DNA of 64,000 bases from Hypericum androsaemum (Eukaryota; Streptophyta; Magnoliopsida; Malpighiales; Hypericaceae): the NCBI GenBank assembly GCA_963995505.1, contig OZ023185.1, positions 806,001 through 870,000 on the forward strand. The letters run 5' to 3'. The position numbers and the translations under genes were made by a program. How positions within the stretch are numbered: the first letter of the stretch is position 1; each line of letters opens with the position of its first letter. The notes below the pieces were generated by a model. That model was given only the letters and a program-made list of their open reading frames with translations, made no database searches and had not been told where the DNA came from. Positions 54,633 to 64,000 of the stretch are shown piece by piece.

Positions 54633-55776
54633 GGATAAATTATTCTCAAATTCTTCGGATTTGATTAAATATACTCAAAAGTCCTCCTGTTTTCAAAATA
54701 CACGCCGACGTCTCTCGTGTTTAATTTTATTATACTTTCGAATCCCTGGCGCACTTTAGTAGCTCTTTTTTTTCATTTTGTTTAATGAAATGACCAAAAT
54801 ATCCTTAGAACAAAAAAAATGCTGACATCATCTAACTTTTACCAACCCAGTAATCGGTTTAACTAATTCAATAGCCATGACACCGCGCATCTGAGGAACT
54901 GGACTCGAGCGGAACTGGAATGACGGCAGAACTAGAACGACGGCGAAACTGGAACAATGGCGAATTCTGGAACGGCTCCTCCGATGACATTTTCCACCAC
55001 TACGATCTCTCCTCGGTGTCCTTCCTCAGTCCGCTACCCCACCACTACGGAGCCTCCGTCACTGCCCTCGCCTTCTTCGCCCTGCCCTCCCTTGCCCTCC
55101 CCCAGACCTCAACTCCGGCGATGCCTCTGGCCACGTCTACATCTTCGACGCTGACCCCTTCGTCCACCTTAAGACAGTATGGGCCCATAAGATGGCCGTC
55201 AACGACCTGTCGCTGCACCCGTTGTTGTAGATGGGAGATCGTCGCAGGGACACCTAATCACTCCCATCTTCCTCTATGTCTCAATCGGTGTTCGATTGGA
55301 CAGAAAGATCGAGATGGGGACAAAGAAGTAGCACGGGGAGCCAGCGTCGCTGGGGTTCGTGACTGGGAGGGGTCGGCCCTTTCCGCTCCGTCATCGATTG
55401 AACCTTATGTCTTCAATAAAACACCGTCGTCGATTGTGGTTAATTACTTTGTGTCCCTGTACCATCTTGATTCTATGATTTGGAGGTTTGGAAGTATCCC
55501 CAATTTGAAGAGATGAAGATGATGATGCCGGATTCGTTTGAAATTAGGGTTCATCCTAATTTGCCGGATTCATCGGAGAAGAAGAGATGATGTCAGCAAT
55601 TTTTTTTGTTCTAAGGGTATTTTTGTCATTTCAATGATAAAAAAAAGAAAAAAATTCATTTAGGGACCCGAAAGTATAATAAAAGTAAATACGAGGGATA
55701 ACAAGATCATTTTACAAACAGGAGAGACTTTTGAGTATATTTAAGCAAATCCAAAAGACTTGAGATTAATTTATCC
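54633..55776. mobile_element. Pack-MULE carrying a WD40 gene fragment
   Basis: The terminal inverted repeats are roughly 140 bp, beginning GGATAAATTATTCTCAAATT at the left and GGATAAATTAATCTCAAGTC on the reverse strand at the right. Inside each is TAAATATACTCAAAAGTC and, further in, TTTTATTATACTTTCG. The 1,144-bp element is flanked by an exact 9-bp TSD, AAATAAAAA (54624-54632 and 55777-55785). It carries no transposase; its centre holds a GC-rich piece of a host gene. Confidence 0.9.
54957..55230 (+). pseudogene. Captured WD40 fragment, PAK1IP1/MAK11-like
   Basis: Across two plus frames the segment reads SSDDIFHHYDLSSVSFLSPL, then HYGASVTALAFFALPSL, then in the neighbouring frame SGDASGHVYIFDADPFVHLK followed by TVWAHKMAVNDLSLHPL. 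The last two are one full WD40 repeat (GH...WD-like core, DA.P...K). The combination resembles plant homologues of p21-activated kinase-interacting protein 1, a nucleolar ribosome-biogenesis factor. The fragment covers about 100 codons, contains at least one frameshift and stops at the repeat end, so it cannot act as the parent protein. Confidence 0.65.
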
Positions 55777-55785
55777 AAATAAAAA

Positions 55786-56331
55786 TGATTGCCACGGTAC
55801 CGGATGAAATTGCATCGGGATTTGTCACATACCATTTATAAAGAAAATACAGCAAGGTGTATATAAAATAGATGTTGCTTGTTGGTTCATGCAGAGAAAT
55901 TAAAAGTATGGGAGAAAGTAGATAAGGAAAAATATAGACAGAAAGTATGGGAGAAAATAACTGTTTTGGAAATTGTGATTGATTTGTTTGTTTATATTTT
56001 CGACATATCCAGCTAAAACCACTTTCGATTCTGACAATGAAGAATTTTAAGAAAGAACCTGATGTACTGAAAAAATAAATCAGGCAAAGAAGATTAACGT
56101 GGGCTGTCTATCAAAAGGGCATATGTGCACATCAGAATTTTATGTAAATAGGGATCGTTAAGATAAATTACACTTTTGGGGTGCAGGGAAACCTCCGGTG
56201 TAATATGTTTATTCTTTAACATAGAAATTTACTCATTAAAAAATTTACACCTTTATTATTATATCTCTCATATAATTAGCATAATCTTTTCATTTTAATT
56301 AGTAGGTGTAATCAATTGGTATATATATACA
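55786..56331. other. AT-rich stretch between two Pack-MULEs
   Basis: Continuation of the duplicated PR-10 downstream flank. GGAAAAATATAGACAGAAAG at about 55928 parallels 51475-51495, and TTGTGATTGATTTGTTTGTT parallels 51530-51550. No gene. Confidence 0.5.
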
Positions 56332-56340
56332 AATAATTTA

Positions 56341-57467
56341 GGGCAAATTACCCTCACGTCCCTGTACTTTGGTCACCCTCCCCCTAGGGTCCCTGGATTT
56401 TGGAAAATGATTTTTCCGTCCCTAAGTTTTGATGATAATAGACTCTCGGGTCCTTTTAGCCAGAATATTCCATATTCTCCGGCGATACCCCACTTGAAAT
56501 GACCAAAATATCCTTCAAAAAAAATAAAACAAAAATTTTCTACTTCAAAGAACAACTCCAATTCACGATGAAATAAAAAAAACCCAAGATCGAAGAACAC
56601 CGATTAAAAAAGAAATCCAAGATCGAGGAACACTAATTAAAAAAGAAATCCAAGATCGAAGAACATCGAAGAACACCCAAGTTCGCTCTTCCACCCTGCA
56701 ACAAAGAAACCCCAACATCGGGCCAAACATCGTCATCTCCGCCAACCTCGACACAAATGACAAATCCATTTATCCAAGCCAACGACTTTCCAACCAATTA
56801 AAAAATTTATCCATTGATTTCTGGGTTGCATCAGTTGAAGAAGGAGCTCAAGGACGTCTCGTGCCACGGCGGCCGTCAGAGAAAGCGATGAGGGAGGTCT
56901 TGACGGCGGCGCAGAATGCAATGATGTGGTCCCACAGCCCGAGGAGCGGGGCACGCATCCGTCGCCACTTCATCTTCTCTGTATCAGTCGACCCGTACTC
57001 CGACCAAAAACCCGTACCCCTACTTGTTGAGAAGATGAAGGTGTCGGTGCCATGGAGGAGAGAGAGGATGTCGGTGTCGGTGCCATGGAGGAGAGAGAGG
57101 ATATCGGTGTCGGTGCCATGGCCTTTGTTTTTTTGGGTGTTTAATTAGTTTTTTGGGTGTTTAATTAAGATTTTGGGTGTTTAATTAGTTTTTTGGGAAG
57201 GGGATTGAACATGAAGATGTGGTTGAAGATGAATGTCGGGGGAGAGAGAAAAGGGGAGGAAGGAGGGTGGTAAATTAATCTTTTTCAAGTGTGAGGATAT
57301 TTTGGTCTTTTCAAGTGGGGTATTGCCGGAGAATATAGAATATTCTGGCTCTAGGGACCCGAGAGTCTATTATCATCAAAACTTAGGGACGGGATAATAT
57401 TTTTCCAAAAGTCAGGGATCCTAGGGGGAGGGTGACCAAAGGCCAAAGACGTGACAGTAATTTGCCC
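56341..57467. mobile_element. Second Pack-MULE-like element with exact 9-bp TSD
   Basis: The terminal inverted repeats are about 180 bp: the left starts GGGCAAATTACCCTCACGTC, and the right is the reverse complement starting GGGCAAATTACTGTCACGTC. AATAATTTA flanks both ends exactly (56332-56340 and 57468-57476). The inside has a GC-rich segment (56850-57130) of unknown source, where one frame reads SEKAMREVLTAAQNAMMWSH. It also has GGGTGTTTAATTAGTTTTTT repeats at 57133-57200 and AAATCCAAGATCG repeats at 56582-56660. No transposase. Confidence 0.85.
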
Positions 57468-57796
57468 AATAATTTATCAACCTATAAAAAAAGGATTGTG
57501 ACGGTGCTTTAAAAAAATGTCGGAGTATGTATATGTGATCAAGTGGCGAGGCCCAAGTTTCTAGCTTAGGCCTACTGGGCCCTCGTCAAATTGTTGACAT
57601 GAGTTCAGTTTTTTTAATAAGTAAAGTGTTATATTCTTCGAGAAATTCACCAAGAAAGTATACATCACAGGTATCGAAGTAATCGCGCCCTAAGCACCAG
57701 ATAACTAGAATCAAAAAGCGAAGTTAATGATTAGCTCTATCTGGATAACAACACCAAGTATCTCCAAAAGAGAGTCAAAACCAAAAAAGCCAGAGA

Positions 57797-58315
57797 TTAA
57801 GGAGGGTCAAAACCCCAATAACGATCCAAACCACAGGCAGCATCCTTGATCACGTGGAGAATAAATGAGGTGTCCTCCTCCCACGGCAGTCCAGTAGCGA
57901 CCGCGAGGCGCCATGCTTTAGTCATGAGCTCCTCTTGGAAGGCATCGTCTTGCACATCCATGCCGACAATCAACGAGCCAAGGCTTTGCATCTGTAAAGA
58001 TTCCACCGGGAAAACTGAACTTTGAGGCTTCGACTGACGCAACTCTAGAGCCGTCGCCGCTTTGGCCGAAGGTCTTCTAACCTGATAACTGGATCTAATC
58101 GGGGTCAAAAATAATGACTTCCCCTTAGACGGCCTCTTGGAAACAGGTAAAGGCCTGTCCAAAATAGGCAAACGCCATGCTTCCAAGGATGAAGTTAAAA
58201 CTGCATCCGCCGAGCCAAAATTTGGTAGGTTGATCACTCCAATAGAAGCCAAAAGCTTCAGATCAGCCTGCACCCGAGAAGTAGAACCAACCTCTAGATC
58301 AACCACTACCGCCAA
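57797..58315 (-). CDS. Unidentified 172-residue ORF
   Basis: An uninterrupted minus-strand frame from ATG 58315. The product has a moderately hydrophobic N-terminus (MAVVVDLEVGSTSRVQADLK), a basic middle (SKRPSKGKSLFLTPIRSSYQ) and an acidic, tryptophan-containing end (WRLAVATGLPWEEDTSFILH ... YWGFDPP). I do not recognise the family. Three more open frames lie upstream on the same strand (58299-58493, 58516-58852, 58881-59231) and may be further pieces of one decayed gene or element. The GC content is higher than in the flanks. Confidence 0.4.
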   Translation of the reverse strand: MAVVVDLEVGSTSRVQADLKLLASIGVINLPNFGSADAVLTSSLEAWRLPILDRPLPVSKRPSKGKSLFLTPIRSSYQVRRPSAKAATALELRQSKPQSSVFPVESLQMQSLGSLIVGMDVQDDAFQEELMTKAWRLAVATGLPWEEDTSFILHVIKDAACGLDRYWGFDPP

Positions 58316-59238
58316 TCCAGAAATATGAGACTATGAGGCTGTGAAGCATCATCCACGGCATCAGCGGAAACCCCCACAATGTCCTACATAAGACCAGCCT
58401 CACACAAAACTGCGACAAAACCCAAATCACCGATAGCAACAGATTGCTGCCCAGCAGCCGGCCCAGATATAGTAATGCAACAAACCTACACAACCTCAGC
58501 AGCTACTTCCAACGACTAACAACCAACAACAGGTGACTTCATAGAAACAACAACCAAAGGTGAGGGGGCAACGATAGCGAAAGAGAAATCAACCAAGGCA
58601 ACAGAAGCTGCAACCAAGCCATCAGCAGCTGGTGGTATTGACAGTAAAACTGCGGGAGGAGTAGCAGGCCGAAGTAGAGGCAAAGGAAGGAGCAACGAAA
58701 AGGTGTAACTCAACCCCAACACCGAACAGTGCAGCTGCAGAAGGAGGAGGCTCAGAAACTACAAGTGGCTCCTCCACCTTAAAACCAGCATCGGAAGCCA
58801 CATCAGCAACCGAAGAAAAGGCTCGCCCAATATCCAAAGCAGCATCAAACATGGCTACATCCCCTGTAACACAAGAACGTTTAATAATTAAACCTGCAAG
58901 GGTGAGGCACCCACAAGTCCACGAACAAGGACTTCAGAATGAAAACCCAGACCCATATATCATCGACCGAGTATGAGCAAACAACAGTGAGGAGAGACGC
59001 CCTAGCGCTGCGGAAGAGCCACTCGTCAACAGACTCGTCGAGGGGCTTGGGCTTGAGGACCTCAGTGCAAGCCACTGAGATAGGGAGTGGGCCACCGCCG
59101 GACAAGACGGAGAGGAACACAGAGTCGACGACCCCGGCCAGTATGAAGAGAACCAGAAGAAGATCCTCTAGCGAACTTCGCCACGGAGACGACACAAAGT
59201 CCGTTAGACTTGAGGACAATGGGAACAACATCGACTAA
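58316..59238 (-). other. Further minus-strand open frames upstream of the 172-codon ORF
   Basis: The frame at 58881-59231 (116 codons) starts MLFPLSSSLTDFVSSPWRSS and includes KPKPLDESVDEWLFRSARAS. 58622-58852 encodes an Ala/Val/Ser-rich peptide. These may be exons of one gene with the ORF at 57797, but I could not find splice sites joining them with confidence. The prose-like amino-acid composition and higher GC support former coding function. Confidence 0.35.
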
Positions 59239-59699
59239 CACAGGGATTCAGATAAAATCGAATCTGGAATTCTGATTGGAGGGTTTCTGAGTGATGAAGG
59301 CATCCACCATAGAAATGAAATCCTTGAAGAACTCACAAAACTTGGCGAGACTCCACAAAGGAAAGTCATATCTTAGGATTTTGTATACAAAATGGTTACA
59401 ATTTTGTCTACCAAATGATAATTTTATAGTGGATTTTACATAGTATGTTCTCTCTTTTCTATTTTACATATATTATTAATAATATAAAAATATCATCTTA
59501 AAATTACTCATTTTGTTATGGCTCATATACTTTATTGACCCTTATTACCAAATCGCTCACTGACAAGCCTCAATCCTGACATGAGATCGGCCGACACTTT
59601 TATTTTCTACGGGAACTGTCAGCAACTGGTCTGAACCAAGACCACCAAAGAGTAGAAGGAAATACTAAGAAAAACCCAACAAAGAACACACGGATTCTT
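59239..59699. other. Downstream flank of PR-10 gene 5
   Basis: No gene recognised. AT-rich from about 59380 to 59540. Confidence 0.5.
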
Positions 59700-60470
59700 C
59701 TAAGGATTGGCGAGGAGATAAGCTTCGACTGCCTTGAACATCCCCATGGACTTCTCCTTGCGAGCCTTGATCTCCTCCTCCTTGAGCTCAAACCCTTCGA
59801 GAGTGTATATTTTGTTGCTGGTCTTGACGATGGACCCTCCATCCGGAGAAGCCTCCACTTTTGCTTCCACGTACATCTTCTCCACCTTGCCAGCTTCGAA
59901 AGCGTCGCTTTCGAATACGGTCATGCCGTGGATGAGGTTTTCTGTGTCTAGCTTCTCGATCTTCTCCTTCATGTACTTAACCGGGCTCGCTGATATCCAA
60001 TCGAAAAATCGAATCCAAGTTGACAATGGTTGTTCAAAAGAAGTGTAAAAGGTTCGAGTATTAATGAACCCTAATGATATAAACACGTAATTATGTGTTC
60101 TGACTGGCTAAGGTTGCCCGACATAAGTAAATGTTTGAAAGTCTAGACATATTTTCTTAATTTTGCGATGTCCTTTCGTGATTCTCGCAGTATAATTTAC
60201 TCTATCTAATTGTTTCTTGCTTTCCAAAAAATAATAAACACGTAATTTCATAAATAATCAAGATTCGAATTAAGAAAGATATGTACCGTCTCCAAAGTTA
60301 AGTTGCTTGATGGCGCCGACCCTTATTTCTCCTCCGATTACTTCAATGCTTTTGATGGCATGTGGAACAGCCTTGGGGAGGACATTATGTCCATCGAGAA
60401 CCAACGCCTTGAAGATTGTAGCCGGGGGAATGCTAGTAGAAACCTCCTCCTCGTAAGTTACAATACCCAT
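59700..60470 (-). CDS. PR-10/Bet v 1-type protein (cluster gene 5)
   Basis: Exon 1 is 60470-60287 and exon 2 is 59989-59700, phase-1 intron of 297 bp, 157 residues. It starts MGIVTYEEEVSTSIPPATIF. The glycine-rich loop is altered to GGEIRVGAIK: two of the usual glycines are replaced by Glu-Ile-Arg, which should change the nucleotide/ligand-side loop. Exon 2 (ASPVKYMKEKIEKLD ... KVEASPDGGSIVKTSNKIYT ... MGMFKAVEAYLLANP) is almost the same as in gene 4. TATA box at 60574-60565. It is open and spliceable, so probably functional or very recently altered. Confidence 0.9.
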
Positions 60471-60564
60471 CTTAGACTATAAATTTTTATACTAGGTATG
60501 ATTTTAGACTATCTTACTATAGGTTTTTTGTTTTATGTTGCAGAAAGCCAAGGAGCCCCTCACG

Positions 60565-60574
60565 CTATTTATAG
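60565..60574 (-). promoter_or_regulatory. TATA box of PR-10 gene 5
   Basis: CTATAAATAG followed by CG on the coding strand, 95 bases before the ATG. Confidence 0.65.
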
Positions 60575-63385
60575 ATGTTGATGATCGGGATTTACGTCAG
60601 TATAATTAGCCTGAATTTACTATACCGTGTATAATTTACATGATCACATAACGAATAAATGATAATCAATTTAGAATTACAAGACCGACATGCGTGATTG
60701 TAATGGATCAACGTTATTCCAATCATATTATAAATATAATTTATTATTTTCTAAATTTACAGCAGATTTTGTGTAATCTTTTTTTCTTCTTCTCATGAAT
60801 TATATGAAACTTTTACTAGCCAAACCTTCTCACCATTGTCAAACTCCTAACGGGCATAGGGTAGGGGAGGTGAAGGGAACGTAGGCGGCCTTGGATCTAC
60901 CTAGTTGGAAAAGGCCCATCTAGATGATTGAAAGGCCACTCTATCGCCGGCCTCTTGTGTTACCTTACAGTATTTTTTTTTGAAAGGTGTGTTACCTTAC
61001 AGTATTGTTTATATTAGAATAAAAATCTACTTATAAAAAATCTTTAGAGTATTGACATTTTGCAGATAGAATAATTCTATTTGAAAATAAAAAAGATACA
61101 TTTTAGAAAGAACAAAAGAAGATTGCACTTTGATTGGATTGGTCTCATTTTAATCAAATCGAATTTGAAGAGTAACGGGACAGAATAATTTAGTTTCGAA
61201 TCAAGTAAAATTTTTGAATGATGACAAAATTCTCTTGATAAATTTTTTTGATAGATAAAGTTTAATATTCCTCCATAAAATCCAGAAAAGAAGCTACACC
61301 AATTGTATCTGAATACAACACCCAGATAGGATACTAGATAGGCTCTTAATAAGTTTGTATCATGATGTGTATTCAAGGCTCAGATTTGAACTACTCTATT
61401 TAATGAGTGTTCTTATATCAGGTGCTTTCAACAACAACAACAAAATTAGAGCATCATAGTTGCGTTATACAGTTATTCAGAGTTCTGAGTTATATGGCCT
61501 GGGCTATCCACACAATATCCCCATTGACATTTTTTTTGTTGATAAAACAATATCCCCATTGACAAGATTAATCATTAAACACAGCCATCTTGTTGGTCTT
61601 AGTGGGCCGATCTCTGTGCTGGGCTTGCACCGACTTGTATGATCCATTGAGCTCGTCTGCTTGGTTTAATAGGATTTAGCCGTCAACGCGGACAATAGTC
61701 AATGTCAACGACATCGTTGCGTAGGCACTGACGATTGCGTGCCACACTTTGATAATAAATTAACCAATAAACTAATGGCCGGATCATCAGATACCAACCC
61801 AATTGGTCTGCTTGTTCAAAACGAACGGGGACTTATTTATTTGGGTAGTGAGTTGAATCGACTATTTCAATTTTTAATCAGGTAAAAATTTTTAAGGATG
61901 TCAGAATTCACACAAAATAAATATTTAAGGGTATTATTTTAACTTTTAACTCAGAATTTATTAATTAAACTAAGTCTTTATTGATCTGGCGAATCATCTA
62001 GTAGTCCCATCACCGACATTGATTTTTTAAAGTACTTGTTATGCAGAGCTAAATTAGCTAATCCCGATTTAACCCAGGTTTGACTAAAAAATAACAAGAT
62101 TTCTCCAAATAAAATTTAATACAGATATATTTTTTAAATTAAAATTTAAAATTTCTATAGTAAAACAATCTTTCACCCGGTTAATCATTAATCGGTCCGC
62201 AGTGATATTCATTATACTATACTAGAGCAGAGGGACCTAGTCCCCGCCGAGGAACAGAAACGTGTGGATGGGCTAACTGTCCGTCCACGTCCTATTCTTA
62301 TACGAATATTGTCAAGACATGTTCAACAAAATTAATAAGTACACAGCCGTCCAAGTAGCAGAAAATAAAGAGAGTACAATATCCGGAAATATCATTAACG
62401 TTGAAATACTGTCGGTTGTGGCTGCAATTTCCGATGAGATTTGCTAACAACACACGAAATCAAAATATACTTGACCCAATTTTAAATGATAAGTCATTTG
62501 CACAAATTTTGAAAGAGGACGGTGAATTCTTCTCTCTTTTTAGGGGTAGTAAGATGAATTCTATATGGCTGAAATTGACCAATCAACTGGCAATAATGTA
62601 GTTGTACCTTAATTAAGAGTTACCAAATTTAAATTTTTGAAAATACAAGATTGATAAATATTTAGTAGGAGCCCACAAAACAACCAAGCCCCTTGCAATC
62701 TTCCCATCCATTAACACCACTCAGGTCAAGGATTAAAAGAGCATCAAATAAATTCCATCAACCCCATCCATCCCAAAAGCATATTCCTAATCCCCACACA
62801 CACACATTTGGATCAGGATCACACCTAATCAACATCAACATCAACCAAACCCCCATTGTATCCCATTTCAAATTCCCCTAAAAGCCCCTATTGACCCAAC
62901 AATCCACCCAAAAGTATGCAAGGGCATTTCCGTCCAAGAAACCCAAACACAAAGAACTCCGAGGTTTGAACCATGGATCTCATTGAATTTGTACACGCCT
63001 TATGTCGTACAAATTATAATTAATCCTAACGATAAAATATTTAAATTTATTTAAATAGATTTTATACGAATGTAAAACAAACTATAAAAAAATACGTGTT
63101 TCAATAGTATACAACAGTACTCGACTCCGAAAACACAGATTTGACCAAAAGGGGAGACGGAATTTAAAAGCAAAACGAAGAGCCACATCTCACCAAGTAC
63201 TAATACACATCATCGCACACTCCCTCTGCCCATTAGCAACAACAAAGAGGCTTCCCCTTCAGAAGAACTCTCTCTTCGTCTTTCCATAATTAAAGAAGAG
63301 GCATCGAGAGGAAATATCTCAAGTGTTGGCTCGCTTACGTCAGCTTCTTCTCCTCCTCCAATCAAGAAAAACTCTTGTACTAGTA
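60575..63385. other. AT-rich intergenic region before the DUF789 gene
   Basis: No gene or bounded element recognised in about 2.8 kb. A short direct repeat (GTGTTACCTTACAGTAT) occurs at 60957-60973 and 60989-61005. A CT/GA-rich leader near 63220-63380 is probably the 5' UTR of the DUF789 gene. Confidence 0.55.
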
Positions 63386-63664
63386 ATGTCAGGGGCCGGA
63401 GGTGTTTCGATGGCCCGACCCGCCAGAGGGGAGAACCGCTTCTACGTCTCTCCCGCCATGCGGAGGCACCAAGAGCAGAAGGCCCCGCCCGCCGCCCCGA
63501 AGAGGGTTGAGGCGGATGACCCGGATCAATGTGGCCCCGCCTCCAATTGCTCGGTGTCGGGTCGGGTGGGGAGAGAGGGGGCCGCGACCGACCCCAATTT
63601 GACAAACCTAGATCGGTTTTTGGAGCACACCACTCCTGTTGTCCCCGCTCAGTTCTTGCCAAAG
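63386..63664 (+). CDS. First exon of a DUF789 family gene (partial)
   Basis: From ATG 63386 the frame reads GAGGVSMARPARGENRFYVS, then a proline/alanine-rich spacer, and ends NLDRFLEHTTPVVPAQFLPK at a GT donor (AAG|GTGGAT, 63665). The GENRFY...RRH start and LDRFLExTTPxVPAQ(Y/F)LPK motif are diagnostic of the plant DUF789 family, whose molecular function is not known. The first exon is GC-rich. The rest of the gene, starting with the conserved tryptophan-rich part, must lie beyond the right edge; 63665-64000 looks like intron sequence rich in T. Confidence 0.8.
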
Positions 63665-64000
63665 GTGGATTCTTTAACCTCGATTGCCCCAATTCGGGAT
63701 TAGGGTTTCTCGATTTTATCTGCTTTCGTCTTGATTTCTTTTGGTTGGTTACTGTGTGTGATTTGCTGATTATGGGTTAAAGTTCGTGTCTTTGGACGAG
63801 AATTGATTAGGGTTCGAGGTTCTTTCGACCCAATTGGGGATTAGGGTTTTTGCTGTTGCTTCTTTCTGATTTCCTTCCATCTGCACCTGCAATTTTCCGG
63901 ACATGGGTTTACAGCCTCTGTCTTTTGACGGCAATTGAGACAGTTCGATGCTTTTTTCTCTCTCGGGTTTCGATAATTGCCTGCTAAATGGATTGTCTTG

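Noticed and set aside
54957..55516. A 198-codon ORF across the Pack-MULE core taken as an intact gene
   Set aside because: The WD40 similarity switches frame inside it, so the long frame is a chance product of a GC-rich captured fragment.
1..64000. A new multi-gene system or biosynthetic cluster
   Set aside because: The intact genes (PPR, AAE7, F-box, PR-10 array, DUF789) have unrelated roles and the space between them is transposon-derived; nothing suggests joint function beyond the PR-10 tandem array.

Overview
The window is nuclear DNA of a flowering plant, most likely a eudicot. The coding sequences are split by GT-AG introns and resemble plant families: a peroxisomal acyl-activating enzyme, PR-10/Bet v 1 proteins, an F-box protein, a PPR protein and a DUF789 protein. 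The spaces between them are AT-rich and full of plant-type LTR retrotransposons, hAT and Mutator-like elements. No prokaryotic, plasmid, phage or CRISPR features were seen.

Layout. 1-13745: a short PPR gene (3135-4411) with a truncated, broken second copy 5.7 kb downstream (9360-10075). The duplicated 2.3-kb block also carries a small Copia LTR. A LINE-type ORF1 relic lies between the copies, and beyond the second copy sits a head-to-head pair of Gypsy-like LTRs around a 34-bp minisatellite and a 22-bp hairpin. 14596-15061: a hAT MITE with an exact target-site duplication (TSD). 15817-19240: a complete three-exon AAE7/ACN1-type acetate/butyrate-CoA ligase ending in the peroxisomal signal SKL. 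19844-21724: two hAT MITEs and one MULE side by side. 22440-27610: a graveyard with pieces of a nucleotide-sugar transporter gene and of the chaperonin gene CCT1 among three or four diverged copies of an unidentified repeat. 29849-31391: an F-box gene. 32239-36200: a dead Copia element.

36415-60470: five minus-strand PR-10/MLP genes of 157-160 residues, each with one phase-1 intron at the family position. The last two are near-identical recent duplicates. The cluster has been opened up by a MULE with a polypurine core (42941-43796), a young complete Copia element (44360-49289) inserted at the start codon of a small ORF, a dead ATL-type RING-H2 gene, two Mutator-like elements with exact 9-bp TSDs (one carrying a WD40 gene fragment) and a block of unidentified ORFs. 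The window ends in the first exon of a DUF789 gene (63386 onward).

The genes do not form a pathway. AAE7 is metabolic, the PR-10 array is a tandem gene family, and the rest are singletons. The main story is genome dynamics: tandem duplication, gene-fragment capture and decay. I found nothing that qualifies as a wholly new biological system. The most unusual structures are the captured-gene MULEs, the polypurine-core MULE, the head-to-head LTR/minisatellite/hairpin and the hairpin-associated duplication in the Copia reverse transcriptase. All boundaries and identities come from reading the sequence by eye without database searches.
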